Assembly: GCA_003519585.1 (NCBI GenBank)
Contig: DOWL01000163.1
Location: forward strand, 3,170 to 18,420
Length of the DNA stretch: 15,251 bases
From: Nocardioides sp.
GTDB taxonomy: Bacteria; Actinomycetota; Actinomycetes; Propionibacteriales; Nocardioidaceae
Reading direction: 5' to 3'
A program made the translations under genes and the position numbers. Below are positions 1 to 7,738 of this stretch, piece after piece. The notes under the pieces were generated by a model. It did not search any database and was not told where the DNA came from. It saw only the letters and a list, made by a program, of their open reading frames with translations. How positions within the stretch are numbered: position 1 is the first letter of the stretch; each line of letters starts with the position of its first letter.

Positions 1-1543
1 CGCCGGCGCCGTCCGCGCCGCCCCCGCCGCCGGCGGCGACCGCGCCGAGGCCGCCGGGGAGCACGACCTCGAGCCGCTTGCCGCCGACCTCGACCACGAC
101 GGTCTGGCGCTCGCCGGGCTCCTCGCCCTCGGCCACCTCGCCGCCGTACGGCTGGAGCTGGTTGTCGAAGTCGGTCTCGATCCACTGCGTGTAGACATCG
201 AACGAGCCCTCGCCCGACGGGTTCGACGCGCCGACGTAGGCCGGGTCGGAGACCACCGCGCGGTGGAACGGGATGACCGTGGGCATGCCGTCGACGACGA
301 ACTCGTCCAGCGCGCGGCGCGAGCGCTCCAACGCCTGGGTGCGGTCGCGGCCGGTCACGATGAGCTTGGCGATGAGGGAGTCGAACGAGCCCGGGATGGT
401 CTCGCCGTTGTCGTAGCCGCCGTCCAGGCGCACGCCGGGGCCGCTGGGCGGGTGCCAGTGCGAGAGCGTGCCCGGGGCGGGCATGAAGTTGCGGCCGCCG
501 TCCTCGGCGTTGATGCGGAACTCGATCGAGTGGCCGCTCACCTCCGGGTCGTCGTACCCGAGCTCCTCGCCGGCCGCGATGCGGAACATCTCGCGGACCA
601 GGTCGATGCCGGTGACCTCCTCGGAGACGCAGTGCTCGACCTGGAGGCGGGTGTTGACCTCGAGGAAGGAGATGGTGCCGTCCTGGGCCACCAGGAACTC
701 GCAGGTGCCGGCGCCGTAGTAGCCGGCCTCGCGCAGGATCGCCTTGGACGACTCGTAGAGGCGCGCCACCTGCTCGTCGCTGAGGAACGGCGCGGGCGCC
801 TCCTCGACGAGCTTCTGGTTGCGCCGCTGCAGCGAGCAGTCGCGGGTCGAGACGACCACGACGTTGCCGTGCTGGTCGGCCAGGCACTGGGTCTCGACGT
901 GGCGGGGCTTGTCGAGGAACTTCTCGACCAGGCACTCGCCGCGGCCGAACGCCGTCACCGCCTCGCGGACCGCCGACTCGTAGGCGTCGGGGATCTCCTC
1001 GATCGTGCGGGCCACCTTGAGGCCGCGCCCGCCACCGCCGAAGACCGCCTTGATCGCGACGGGCAGCCCGTTCTCCTTCGCGAAGGCCACCACCTCCTCG
1101 GCGTCCTGGACCGGGTCCATGGTGCCGGGGGCCAGCGGCGCCTTGGCCCGCTCGGCGATGTGCTTGGCCTTGGCCTTGTCGCCCAGCGCCTCGATGGCCG
1201 AGGGTGGCGGGCCGATCCAGGTCAGCCCGGCGTCGAGGACCGCCTGCGCGAAGTCGGCGTTCTCGGCGAGGAAGCCGTAGCCGGGGTGCACCGAGTCGGC
1301 GCCGGACTTCTGGGCCACCGCGATGATCTTCGCGATGTCGAGGTAGGACTCGCCGGGCGTCGAGCCACCCAGCGCGTGCGCCTCGTCCGCGAGCCGCACG
1401 AACACCGCGTCGCGGTCGGGGTCGGCGTACACCGCCACGCTGCCGATCCCGGCGTCCTTGCACGCGCGGATCACGCGGACCGCGATCTCGCCGCGGTTGG
1501 CGATCAGTACCTTCTGCAACGGGGTGGTGGCATCAGTCACCAT
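1..1543 (-). CDS. Acyl-CoA carboxylase alpha subunit (biotin carboxylase), 3' end outside window
   Basis: This is the ATP-dependent biotin carboxylase subunit of an acetyl/propionyl-CoA carboxylase, which carboxylates the biotin carrier and works with a beta (carboxyltransferase) subunit. About 514 codons are visible. The N terminus reads [18 protein letters not shown], the hallmark of the fold. [10 protein letters not shown] lies near residues 86-95, the ATP-grasp glycine loop GGGGRG near 169-174 and the catalytic [10 protein letters not shown] near 295-304. The last visible part is a Gly/Ala-rich linker; the biotinyl (BCCP) domain with its MKM motif would lie beyond position 1. Either the ATG at 1543 or the in-frame GTG at 1540 could be the start: the AGGAG of the ribosome site is 3 nt from the ATG but 6 nt from the GTG. 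The gene follows the FMN subunit on the same strand after 70 nt with no strong terminator between, so readthrough from the BMC cluster is possible. The family call is firm; acetyl- versus propionyl-CoA preference cannot be read here. Confidence 0.95.
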   Translation of the reverse strand, partial: MVTDATTPLQKVLIANRGEIAVRVIRACKDAGIGSVAVYADPDRDAVFVRLADEAHALGGSTPGESYLDIAKIIAVAQKSGADSVHPGYGFLAENADFAQAVLDAGLTWIGPPPSAIEALGDKAKAKHIAERAKAPLAPGTMDPVQDAEEVVAFAKENGLPVAIKAVFGGGGRGLKVARTIEEIPDAYESAVREAVTAFGRGECLVEKFLDKPRHVETQCLADQHGNVVVVSTRDCSLQRRNQKLVEEAPAPFLSDEQVARLYESSKAILREAGYYGAGTCEFLVAQDGTISFLEVNTRLQVEHCVSEEVTGIDLVREMFRIAAGEELGYDDPEVSGHSIEFRINAEDGGRNFMPAPGTLSHWHPPSGPGVRLDGGYDNGETIPGSFDSLIAKLIVTGRDRTQALERSRRALDEFVVDGMPTVIPFHRAVVSDPAYVGASNPSGEGSFDVYTQWIETDFDNQLQPYGGEVAEGEEPGERQTVVVEVGGKRLEVVLPGGLGAVAAGGGGGADGAG

Positions 1544-1613
1544 GTGCTCCTGCGCGCTTGCGTGAGGACCGGTGCGAGCTCTCTCGCGCAACTGCGTGGA
1601 GAGTCTCGCCCCG

Positions 1614-2957
1614 TCACATGCCGACGGGGGTTCCAGGCACCCACGTGGTCCCGGCGAGAGGCACCCGTGCCATGGCCGCCGCTTCGACCGTGAGAGCGAC
1701 CAGGTCCTCGGGCTCCAAGTGCGTGACGTGCGCTTTTCCGCAGGCCCGCGCGATGGTCTGAGCCTCCATGGTCAGGACCCGTAGGTAGTTGGCGAGCCGA
1801 CGACCGCCCTCGATGGGATCAAACCGCGACGCCAACTCCTCGTCCTGGGTCGCGATCCCGCTCGGGTCCCGGCCGTCCTGGTAGTCGTCGTAGTACCCCG
1901 CAGACGACCCGATCGCCCGATACTCGTCCTCGAGGCGAGGATCATTGTCGCCGAGAGCGATCATGGCTGCGGTACCGATCGCCACTGCGTCGGCCCCCAG
2001 GGCGAGCGCCTTCGCAACATCAGCGCCGGATCGGATACCACCGGACACGATCAGCTGAACGCCATCCGGCTTGCGATGAACACCCAGCTCCTGAAGTGCC
2101 TGGACCGCCTGAGGGACGGCCGCGAGGGTCGGGATGCCGACGTGCTCGATGAAGCAGTCCTGAGCAGCAGCGGTGCCACCTTGCATCCCGTCGACGACGA
2201 CGACGTCAGCGCCTGCGTTGACGGCCAGCTTGACGTCGTAGTAGGTGCGAGAGGCACCCATCTTGACGTAGATGGGCTTCTCCCCACCCGTGAGCTCACG
2301 CAGCTCTCCCATCTTGATGGCCAGGTCGTCCGGTCCACACCAGTCCGGGTGACGGCTCGCGCTTCGCTGGTCGATCCCCATCGGGAGGGTGCGCATCCCC
2401 GCTACCCGCTCGGAGATCTTCTGCCCGAGCAGCATTCCGCCGCCCCCGGGCTTCGCTCCCTGCCCGATGCCGATCTCGATCGCATCCGCCTTGCGCAGGT
2501 CGTCGGGGTTCATGCCGTACCGCGAGGGGAGGTACTGGTACACGAGGTGCTTGGACTGGCCCCGCTCCTCGGGGGTCATCCCTCCGTCGCCGGTCGTCGT
2601 CGACGTCCCCGCCTCGCTCGCGCCCCGTCCGAGCGCCTCTTTGGCTCGACCCGACAGCGCGCCGAAGCTCATGCCAGCGATCGTGACCGGGATGTCGAGG
2701 TGCAGGGGGAAGGCGCCGTGTCGTCCGCCCAGGACCACATCGGTGCCACACCGCTCGCGATAGCCCTCCAGCGGGTAGCGGCTCAGGGTGGCGCCGAGAA
2801 AGAGCAGGTCGTCGAAGTTCGGCACCCTCTTCTTGGCGCCTCCTCCACGGATGTCGTAGATGCCCGTCTCGGCCGCGCGCTGGATCGCGTGGATCGTTGC
2901 GGGGTCATAGGTCGCGGATTGGCGCAGGCCGCGGCGGGCCAGGTCGATGTCGTCCAT
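1614..2957 (-). CDS. FMN-binding glutamate-synthase-like subunit (MgsC/GlxD/GltB2 type)
   Basis: This 447-residue protein is the central and FMN domain of glutamate synthase as a stand-alone subunit. In N-methylglutamate synthase (MgsABC) the equivalent subunit moves an amine onto glutamate or 2-oxoglutarate. Landmarks are [13 protein letters not shown] (90-102), [10 protein letters not shown] (166-174), PIYVKMG (228-234), [13 protein letters not shown] (253-265) and the phosphate-binding stretch [16 protein letters not shown] (303-318) followed by [12 protein letters not shown] (321-332). The start at 2957 ([10 protein letters not shown]) is chosen because GGAGG lies 6 nt upstream; codons further upstream in this frame read as out-of-frame sequence of the preceding gene. 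The three cysteines that hold the 3Fe-4S cluster in classical glutamate synthase align with A353, Y359 and D364, so no cluster is expected. It is the last gene of unit 3, 22 nt after the GXGXG gene. The true acceptor amine is unknown. Confidence 0.9.
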   Translation of the reverse strand: MDDIDLARRGLRQSATYDPATIHAIQRAAETGIYDIRGGGAKKRVPNFDDLLFLGATLSRYPLEGYRERCGTDVVLGGRHGAFPLHLDIPVTIAGMSFGALSGRAKEALGRGASEAGTSTTTGDGGMTPEERGQSKHLVYQYLPSRYGMNPDDLRKADAIEIGIGQGAKPGGGGMLLGQKISERVAGMRTLPMGIDQRSASRHPDWCGPDDLAIKMGELRELTGGEKPIYVKMGASRTYYDVKLAVNAGADVVVVDGMQGGTAAAQDCFIEHVGIPTLAAVPQAVQALQELGVHRKPDGVQLIVSGGIRSGADVAKALALGADAVAIGTAAMIALGDNDPRLEDEYRAIGSSAGYYDDYQDGRDPSGIATQDEELASRFDPIEGGRRLANYLRVLTMEAQTIARACGKAHVTHLEPEDLVALTVEAAAMARVPLAGTTWVPGTPVGM

Positions 2958-2979
2958 GAGGTGCCTCCGGGGTTGAGCG

Positions 2980-3702
2980 TCAGTACGCCGAGTGGTTGTC
3001 GACGTTGAAGTTGTAGAGCTTGCGCGCGGAGCCGTAACGCGTGTACTCGTGGGGGTCGTCGTCAAAGCCGGCGGCGGTGAGCAGCTCCTCGAGCTCGGCG
3101 ACGTGCTCCGGGCGCATCTCCTTCGCGACACAGTCGGCACCAAGGGACTTCACCGCACCGCGGACGTAAATCCGCGCCTCGTAGATCGAGTCGCCCAGAG
3201 CGTCGCCGGCATCCCCCCGCACCACGAGTCGCCCCGCCTGGGCCATGAATGCGCTCATGTGGCCAATCGAGCCGCCGACGACGATGTCCACGCCCTTCAT
3301 CGAGATGCCGCAACGCGCACCCGCGTCTCCCTTGATGATGAGGAGGCCGCCGTGAGCAGTGGCACCTGCGGACTGCGAGGCATTGCCCAGAACGCGCACG
3401 ATCCCGCTCATCATGTTCTCGGCCACACCCACACCGGCGCTGCCCTCGATGACGACCTCAGCCTGCTGGTTCATCCCCGCGGCGAAGTAGCCGACGCTGC
3501 CCTGGATCACCACGCGACGCGGGTCGTCCATGCCGACCGCGACAGCGTGCGCCCCGCGAGCATGGCGGATCACCACCGACTCTCCGGCCTCGAGAGGATC
3601 CACACCCTCTACTGAGCGGCCTTGGAGAAGGCTGTTGACGGCGCGGAGCGTGGTCTCCGAGAGGTCCAGCTCACGCACCTTTGTCTCGGTCATCGCGTCC
3701 AT
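2980..3702 (-). CDS. GXGXG-domain glutamate-synthase-like subunit (MgsB/GlxC type)
   Basis: This 240-residue protein is a stand-alone version of the C-terminal right-handed beta-helix domain of glutamate synthase, which is structural and holds the amidotransferase and FMN parts together. Strand-turn repeats run from about residue 60 to 180: VVIQGSVGYFAAG, VVIEGSAGVGVAENM, VRVLGNASQSAGATAHGG, LIIKGDAGARCGISMKG, IVVGGSIGHMSAFMAQ and LVVRGDAGDALGDS. The tail (YGSARKLYNFNVDNHSAY) is not part of the repeats. The ATG at 3702 has AAGGA 7 nt upstream and overlaps the end of the amidotransferase gene by 13 nt. An internal ATG at 3693 would give the classical ATGA overlap, but its spacing from the ribosome site is poor. 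Tight coupling with both neighbours supports a three-subunit complex. The family is also related to formylmethanofuran dehydrogenase subunit C, but the neighbours decide for the glutamate-synthase type. Confidence 0.9.
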   Translation of the reverse strand: MDAMTETKVRELDLSETTLRAVNSLLQGRSVEGVDPLEAGESVVIRHARGAHAVAVGMDDPRRVVIQGSVGYFAAGMNQQAEVVIEGSAGVGVAENMMSGIVRVLGNASQSAGATAHGGLLIIKGDAGARCGISMKGVDIVVGGSIGHMSAFMAQAGRLVVRGDAGDALGDSIYEARIYVRGAVKSLGADCVAKEMRPEHVAELEELLTAAGFDDDPHEYTRYGSARKLYNFNVDNHSAY

Positions 3703-4616
3703 GCGTAGATCCTTTCGGGCTCCGGCTCGTAGATGAGCGCATCGTCGATCCCCGGAAGCTGCACAAGAGCGCGATACTCGGATGCCACGGCGACCCAGTC
3801 GGGGTGCTCTGCGATGACCGCCGGCTTGAGAGCGATCGCGTCGCGTACGACTGCGAAAGACTCGGTGTTGCTGACCAACAGGGTGTATCCACCATCGAAG
3901 GTGTCGAGCAGCTCTTTGAGCGCTGTCTCGATGTCATAGCCTTCGGCAAGACGATCAGCGACGAACCACGCGCCGACCTCCGTGTCGTTCTGGGAGTAGA
4001 AGGTGATGCCCTTCTCCCGCAGGTGCCGGCGTACCGAGGCGAAGTTGTGGAACGCGCCGTTGTGGACGAGGCACTGGTCGGGACCCACCGTGTACGGGTG
4101 ACATCCTCCAGCGACCACAGCTGATTCGGTGGCCATCCGGGTGTGGCCTACCCCCTGCCAGCCCTGCGCCTTCGGCAGTCCGTAGGCCTCCGCGAGGTCC
4201 CGTGGGTGACCGACGCCCTTGAGGACCGCAAGGTGCTCACCGAACCCGGCGATGAGCGCCTTCGGGAAGGCCGTCATGATCGCGTCTCGCATCGCTCCGG
4301 CCCCGACGGACCGCGGCCCGTGAGCAACCAGCGTCGGACCAGCGTCGACGACCTCGACGGGGCTTCCGAGGGCCTGGCTCAGGGCGGTCATCGCGTCGTG
4401 CTCAGAGATCCCGCTCGACAGGTCGCGAGATGCCGCGTCAGGTACGAAGGACACCGTCATGTGACCCGGTGGCGACCAGCGAGGGTCCCCGTAGACAGCG
4501 ACCCCGGCAGACTCGTCACCACGGTCCTGCATCTCGATCAGCATCCCCGTGAGAAGCTCACCCAACCGTGGGTGCAACTCGGGGTTGCGCAGGTGCAATC
4601 CGACGATTCCGCACAT
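3690..4616 (-). CDS. Class II glutamine amidotransferase subunit (MgsA/GlxB type)
   Basis: This 308-residue Ntn-type amidotransferase uses its N-terminal cysteine to release ammonia, or an amine, from glutamine or a gamma-glutamyl amide. The protein begins MCGIVGLH, so Cys2 becomes the nucleophile after removal of Met1. Other family marks are QDRGDESAGVAVYG (30-43), the Arg-containing GHTRMATES (157-165), HPY (173-175), HNG (185-187; oxyanion-hole Asn-Gly) and NDTE (210-213). The length fits a stand-alone domain rather than full glutamate synthase. The start is fixed by the catalytic Cys. AGGAAGG lies 9 nt upstream, and a competing upstream ATG is out of frame. The gene sits between the BMC-P gene (97 nt upstream, with a small hairpin in the gap) and the GXGXG gene (13 nt overlap). 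Together with those it forms the glutaminase-like, scaffold and FMN parts of a split glutamate-synthase-like enzyme. Whether its donor is glutamine or a gamma-glutamylalkylamide is not visible. Confidence 0.92.
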   Translation of the reverse strand: MCGIVGLHLRNPELHPRLGELLTGMLIEMQDRGDESAGVAVYGDPRWSPPGHMTVSFVPDAASRDLSSGISEHDAMTALSQALGSPVEVVDAGPTLVAHGPRSVGAGAMRDAIMTAFPKALIAGFGEHLAVLKGVGHPRDLAEAYGLPKAQGWQGVGHTRMATESAVVAGGCHPYTVGPDQCLVHNGAFHNFASVRRHLREKGITFYSQNDTEVGAWFVADRLAEGYDIETALKELLDTFDGGYTLLVSNTESFAVVRDAIALKPAVIAEHPDWVAVASEYRALVQLPGIDDALIYEPEPERIYAWTR

Positions 4617-4690
4617 CTGTCATGTCCTTCCTAGTGGGGTTGCACCGCGAGGCGCGATGAAGCTCGTTCGTGTTCCGCTCCACGCGGATC

Positions 4691-4708
4691 CGGTTGCGCC
4701 GGCAACCG
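4691..4708 (-). terminator. Small hairpin between BMC-P and the amidotransferase gene
   Basis: CGGTTGC and GCAACCG form a perfect 7-bp stem around a 4-nt loop, starting 5 nt past the BMC-P stop codon. There is no run of U. It could be a partial terminator or an RNA-processing/stability element that separates the level of the shell pentamer from that of the downstream enzyme. The function is inferred. Confidence 0.4.
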
Positions 4709-4713
4709 ATCAG

Positions 4714-5025
4714 TCAGCTCGCAGTTCGGGTGGTGACCACCACGCGCGGGCTCACGCCCTCGGTCAGGTCCACGGAGTCGACAATGGCCACGATGGCCAG
4801 GTCCGTAGGGATCGTGCGAGCCCCCGGGGCCTGCCGCGCCGCCGATCCGGTGACCATCAGGACGCGGTCGCCCGGGCCTGCGCCGACGAGGTCCACAGCG
4901 ACCTCGCAGTCATCGTCGGCATCCCCCGCCAGGTCGACTCGCTGGACAACCAAGAGGCGATGAGACCTCAAGCCCGGCACCTGCTCTGGCGCCGTCACCG
5001 AACCTAGAACATCTGCTAGTTGCAT
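4714..5025 (-). CDS. BMC-P shell pentamer (EutN/CcmL family)
   Basis: This 103-residue protein is the vertex-capping pentamer of a bacterial microcompartment. Family signs are the start MQLADVLGSV, then LRSHRLLVVQRVD, VAVDLVGAGPGDRVLMVTGSAAR and the end TDLAIVAIVDSVDL, which match the EutN/CcmL barrel in order and length. The ATG at 5025 is chosen because MQLADVLG is the canonical N terminus; a TTG at 5061 is in frame but would put the promoter inside the coding region. There is no ribosome-binding site: the predicted -10 TATACG ends 8 nt before the ATG, so the mRNA is probably leaderless or nearly so. It is the first gene of unit 3 and the only pentamer gene in the window, although many BMC loci carry two or three. 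Its separation from the BMC-H/BMC-T operon may keep it scarce, as only twelve pentamers are needed per shell. Confidence 0.93.
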   Translation of the reverse strand: MQLADVLGSVTAPEQVPGLRSHRLLVVQRVDLAGDADDDCEVAVDLVGAGPGDRVLMVTGSAARQAPGARTIPTDLAIVAIVDSVDLTEGVSPRVVVTTRTAS

Positions 5026-5026
5026 T

Positions 5027-5041
5027 CGTACACCGTATACG
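5027..5041. promoter_or_regulatory. Operator copy A, probable GntR-family site
   Basis: The sequence is CGTACACCGTATACG: half-site GTATACG with a near-inverted partner (one mismatch) around a central C. It covers the predicted -10 element of the BMC-P promoter and abuts the start codon, so a bound repressor would block RNA polymerase directly. The same motif recurs at 6902, 14516 and 14565. Assignment to the GntR protein of this cluster is inferred from context. Confidence 0.7.
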
Positions 5042-5061
5042 AAACTCGTTTGACTGGTCAA
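5034..5061 (-). promoter_or_regulatory. Promoter of unit 3 (BMC-P and split glutamate-synthase genes)
   Basis: On the minus strand, TTGACC (5061-5056) is followed after 16 nt by TATACG (5039-5034), a good sigma-70-type (SigA) match. Transcription would begin about 6-9 nt later, at or next to the A of the BMC-P ATG at 5025. The main unit-1 promoter has the same elements and spacing. Confidence 0.65.
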
Positions 5062-5119
5062 GCGGGTATGTCGGCCAAAACGATCTGGCGGGACGCCTAC
5101 CCATCACCCAGTGCGCGCA

Positions 5120-5157
5120 GATGCCACGGACCAGGCGATCGCCTGGTCCGTGGCATC
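5120..5157. repeat. Perfect 38-nt palindrome between permease and BMC-P units
   Basis: Positions 5120-5138 are the exact reverse complement of 5139-5157, with GCGATCGC at the centre. As RNA it folds into a long uninterrupted stem without a run of U. It lies 63 nt past the permease stop and about 60 nt upstream of the -35 of the BMC-P promoter. It may be a second transcription stop for the permease unit, or a protein-binding or boundary element. The sequence is plain to see; the function is not known. Confidence 0.6.
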
Positions 5158-5175
5158 CACGTCTGGTGCTGGTAC

Positions 5176-5215
5176 CCCTGGGCCCGGGGCCGTGCTCGCC
5201 AAGCCGGGCCCAGGG
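5176..5215 (-). terminator. Hairpin terminator after the permease gene
   Basis: CCCTGGGCCCGG (5176-5187) pairs perfectly with CCGGGCCCAGGG (5204-5215) across a 16-nt loop, just 5 nt past the permease stop codon. No U tract follows, as is common in actinobacteria. It most likely ends unit 2 and shields the BMC-P promoter. Confidence 0.7.
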
Positions 5216-5220
5216 AGGCG

Positions 5221-6798
5221 CTAGTTCTCCTGCTCGATGACGTTCGCGAGGTCGGGGTCGACTGTGTTCGGGTCGTCATCGTCGACGACCGCACCGTGCG
5301 AGTCGTCCGCGAGCACCACATGGCCGATCGTCGCGTACTTCACGGGATCGGCGCGCCGCAGGTACAGGGCCTGCGCTACGCCCCAGATGAACAGGGCGGC
5401 CGAGATGTAGGGCACGAGCTTGAACAGCAGCGAGGTCGCCGCGGGCCCGGCCGCGGTGTCGAGATTGTCGATCATGAGAACCACCACCGCCGCCATCGAG
5501 AGCCCGCCCACGACCGGTGCGACCTTGGTTCGCCACACGTTCTCCTCGGGGTGGTGCTGCGAGAAGTAGCGGAAGACGGCGACCATCGTGATGGTCTGCA
5601 CGATCAACAGCGAGAAGGTGCCGAGCACGGCAAGCAGAACGAAGACGTCCAGGTAGGGATCCTTAGAGAACGCTGCGAACCCGCACAGCCACAAAGCGGC
5701 CACGATGGTCTGCGTGAACGAAGCCACGTACGGCGAGCCGTGACGCGGGTGGGTTCGGCCCAGTGCCCGCGGCATCAGGCCCTCGCGCCCGAGTGAGTAC
5801 CCGTACCGCGACGCTGCGTTGTGGAAAGCCATCGCGCAAGCGAACGACCCCGTGATCATCAGCCATTCCATCGTCGTGACGGCCCAGTTCCCGACGAAGG
5901 TCTCCGTGGGAGCGAAGAACAGGTCCAAAGGATTGGCGCTGGTGCTGAGGCTGATCGACTGGTCGGCGCCGTTGCCGGCGATGGTCATCCAGGAGACGAA
6001 GATGTAGAAGACCCCCACCCCCGTCACGGCGATCATGGTCGCGATGGGAATGATCTTCTTGGGGTTGCGTGACTCCTCGCCGTACATGACCGTGGACTCG
6101 AAGCCAGTCCAGGACCAGAACGCGATGAACATCGCCAGGCCGATGGAGGCCACGGGCAGGCCGTTGGGCTTGAACGCCGCTGTCGGGTTGAGCACTTCCG
6201 GCATCAGCCCGTCGGGGCCTCCGCCCTGGAACAGGACAGCAACGGCGAGAACCGCGAGGATCGCGATCTCGGTGAGCAGCAGGACCGTCAAGAGCTTTGC
6301 TGCCACGCCGATCTCGAAGAACGACAGGACCGAGATGGCCGCAACGCAGACGATCGCGCACACGAGCCACGGAACGTCGAGGCCGAGCTGGTCCGACAAG
6401 GTGTTGTGCGCGAACTAGGAGAAGATGCCGACGATCGCGGCCTCGAACACCGAGTAGCTGAAGGTCACCATGTACCCACTGCCGAGGCCCGGGACGCGAC
6501 CGATCCCGCGGGAGATGAATCCGTAGAAGGCCCCCGTCGAGGTCACGTAGCGAGCCATCGCCACGTAACCGACTGCGAAGACCGAGAGGATCACGGTCGC
6601 CCAGATGTAGGTGGCTGGCGCCCCGATCCCGACTCCGAAGCCCACCCCCACGGGCAGGTTCCCACTCATGGCGGTGATGGGGGCCGACGTGGCCACCGCC
6701 ATGAACACCACGTCCCAGAGCCCGAGTGCGTTGGCCTTGAGCATTCCCGGCGCTTCGTGCCGGCGACCCGTGCCTTGGCGATCCTTGAAGGTTGTCAT
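5221..6798 (-). pseudogene. APC-family amino acid/amine permease interrupted by an in-frame TAG
   Basis: Read through, this is a protein of about 525 residues of the amino acid-polyamine-organocation superfamily, an integral membrane importer with about 12 helices. The N-terminal part has LGLWDVVFMAVATSAPITA (first helix and substrate-binding unwound region) and GAPATYIWATVILSVFAVGY, and the later part has FIAFWSWTGFESTVMYGEESRNPKK, typical of this family. The C-terminal cytoplasmic tail is acidic. The ATG at 6798 has AAGGAG 10 nt upstream. At codon 128 the frame meets TAG (6417-6415), flanked by GIFS and FAHNTL, then continues without a shift to the stop at 5221. One base change would restore Tyr (TAC) or another sense codon. 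It may be a real nonsense mutation, a sequencing error or a readthrough site. By context the permease would bring in the cluster's amine or amino-acid substrate; similar permeases occur in the RMM microcompartment loci. Confidence 0.85.
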
Positions 6799-6842
6799 GA
6801 GGTGTGTGCTCCTTGTCGCTTTCCAGCTGACCTGGATGCCAT
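6795..6842 (-). CDS. Possible 15-codon leader ORF coupled to the permease start
   Basis: The ATG at 6842 opens a short frame, MASRSAGKRQGAHTS, whose TGA overlaps the permease ATG as ATGA. A strong ribosome site, GGGGGAG, lies 8 nt upstream of its ATG. It sits in the roughly 100-nt untranslated leader of the permease mRNA. No residue is repeated enough to suggest amino-acid attenuation. It may serve translational coupling, or it may be chance; nothing shows that it is expressed. Confidence 0.3.
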   Translation of the reverse strand: MASRSAGKRQGAHTS

Positions 6843-6901
6843 GGCGACGGCTCCCCCAGCTCGAACCCGGGATGACCAGGTCACAGTCGCCGCCTTAATT
6901 C

Positions 6902-6916
6902 CGCGTACCGTATACG
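6902..6916. promoter_or_regulatory. Operator copy B, probable GntR-family site
   Basis: The sequence is CGCGTACCGTATACG: an intact GTATACG half-site with a weaker left half. It covers the -10 of the permease promoter and is the least symmetrical of the four copies. Confidence 0.65.
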
Positions 6917-6935
6917 ATATGCGGAGCCGGGGCAA
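6909..6935 (-). promoter_or_regulatory. Promoter of unit 2 (permease)
   Basis: TATACG (6914-6909, minus strand) is preceded after about 15 nt by TTGCCC, a weaker -35 than in units 1 and 3. Transcription would start near 6901, giving a leader of about 100 nt. The call rests mainly on the shared operator/-10 arrangement. Confidence 0.5.
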
Positions 6936-6960
6936 TGGTCCGCCACGGCCAAATGAGCGA

Positions 6961-6990
6961 GTCCGGCTGGGGCCATCACCCCAACCGGAC
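6961..6990 (-). terminator. Hairpin terminator after the MBL-fold gene (end of unit 1)
   Basis: GTCCGGCTGGGG (6961-6972) pairs with CCCCAACCGGAC (6979-6990) with one mismatch in 12 pairs and a 6-nt loop. It lies about 54 nt past the stop of the last unit-1 gene and upstream of the permease promoter, where a terminator is expected. There is no U tract. Confidence 0.6.
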
Positions 6991-7043
6991 CACGGCTCGC
7001 CGACGCCCTCGAAGCGGAGTCAGCCAGGCTCGCCTGACATCGG

Positions 7044-7670
7044 TCAGCGCGGAGTGTCGGGCCCTGGAACGAAGGCGGGCCCATGGCCAGGGACCACGAG
7101 GGCGGGATCCAGGGCAAGGACGCGCTCACGGTGCAGGTGGAACGCCTCCTGGTCCATGCCGACAGGGTCGTCGGTTGCAGGCGTGGTCGCGTCCCACCAG
7201 AGGTGGGTGAACGCCACCATCCCGTCGTCGGTGGCGACCAGCGTGGTGATGTCAGCCTCCGAGTGGCCAGGAGTCGCGAGGAGGCGGATCCCCGGAGACA
7301 CGGGGGCTCCCTCGGACGGCCGGAAGGTCCACTTGTCGTTCCTGTAGATGCCCCACACGTCGTGGACCTGCGCATTCGGGAACAGCGCAGCGTTCAGCGT
7401 GTGGTCGGGGTGGTGGTGACTGAAGATCACATCCGTGATGTCGTCAGGCGAGTAGCCCAGGGCGGCGAGAGGGTCGAGGATCGCCTTGCGATCGGGCACG
7501 AACCCAGGGTCCACGATCATGAGCTGGTCGCCGTCTCGGAGGAAGGCGACCGTCGACGCCACATCCGCCGTCGTCCCGACCGGCCAGGGAACCGGCCACG
7601 GCGCGTAGCCGGCGAACAGGACTGACATCTCGTCGACAGTCGATGACGGTAGAACTACTGGTTCAGTCAT
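7044..7670 (-). CDS. Metallo-beta-lactamase-fold hydrolase
   Basis: This 208-residue soluble enzyme has the zinc-binding MBL fold. The metal motif HxHxDH appears as SHHHPDH (84-90). Further ligands are H136 in TPGHSEAD, D160 in FTHLWWD (in place of the more usual GDxxF) and H196 in PGHG. The fold covers thioesterases, glyoxalase II, lactonases and other hydrolases, and its substrate cannot be read from sequence; by size and motifs it resembles the MBLAC1-like group. AAGGAG lies 7 nt before the ATG. It is the last gene of unit 1, 68 nt after the FAD oxidoreductase gene and before a hairpin. It carries no obvious encapsulation peptide, so it probably acts in the cytosol, perhaps hydrolysing a thioester, lactone or ester by-product of the pathway (inference). 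Confidence 0.88.
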   Translation of the reverse strand: MTEPVVLPSSTVDEMSVLFAGYAPWPVPWPVGTTADVASTVAFLRDGDQLMIVDPGFVPDRKAILDPLAALGYSPDDITDVIFSHHHPDHTLNAALFPNAQVHDVWGIYRNDKWTFRPSEGAPVSPGIRLLATPGHSEADITTLVATDDGMVAFTHLWWDATTPATDDPVGMDQEAFHLHRERVLALDPALVVPGHGPAFVPGPDTPR

Positions 7671-7738
7671 GGTGTGCTCCTTGCCTGCTGGTGTTGTTGT
7701 TCATGAAGCGTCTGACTGCCTCGGCCCAGGTGCGGTGC

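Noticed and set aside
1574..1587. Stem GCGAG/CTCGC between the FMN subunit and carboxylase alpha genes as a terminator
   Set aside because: A 5-bp stem is too weak to call a terminator in DNA this rich in G and C.
263..1693. A 476-codon open frame on the plus strand opposite the carboxylase alpha gene
   Set aside because: It is Arg/Ala/Val/Asp-rich with no recognisable fold. It mirrors a clear biotin carboxylase on the other strand and is an artefact of high G+C.
2958..3143. N-terminal extension of the FMN subunit upstream of 2957
   Set aside because: The extra 62 residues (Thr/Ser/Arg-rich) are the out-of-frame reading of the GXGXG gene end. The ribosome site supports 2957.
6415..6417. TAG in the permease as a pyrrolysine codon, since amber codons occur in methylamine pathways
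   Set aside because: Pyrrolysine is known in methylamine methyltransferases, not permeases. No pyl genes or PylS-like frame are in the window, and a nonsense change or base error is simpler.
6873..6883. Inverted repeat TGACCAGGTCA in the permease leader
   Set aside because: It is a short 5+5 palindrome found once in this form. It is too little to call an operator or riboswitch.
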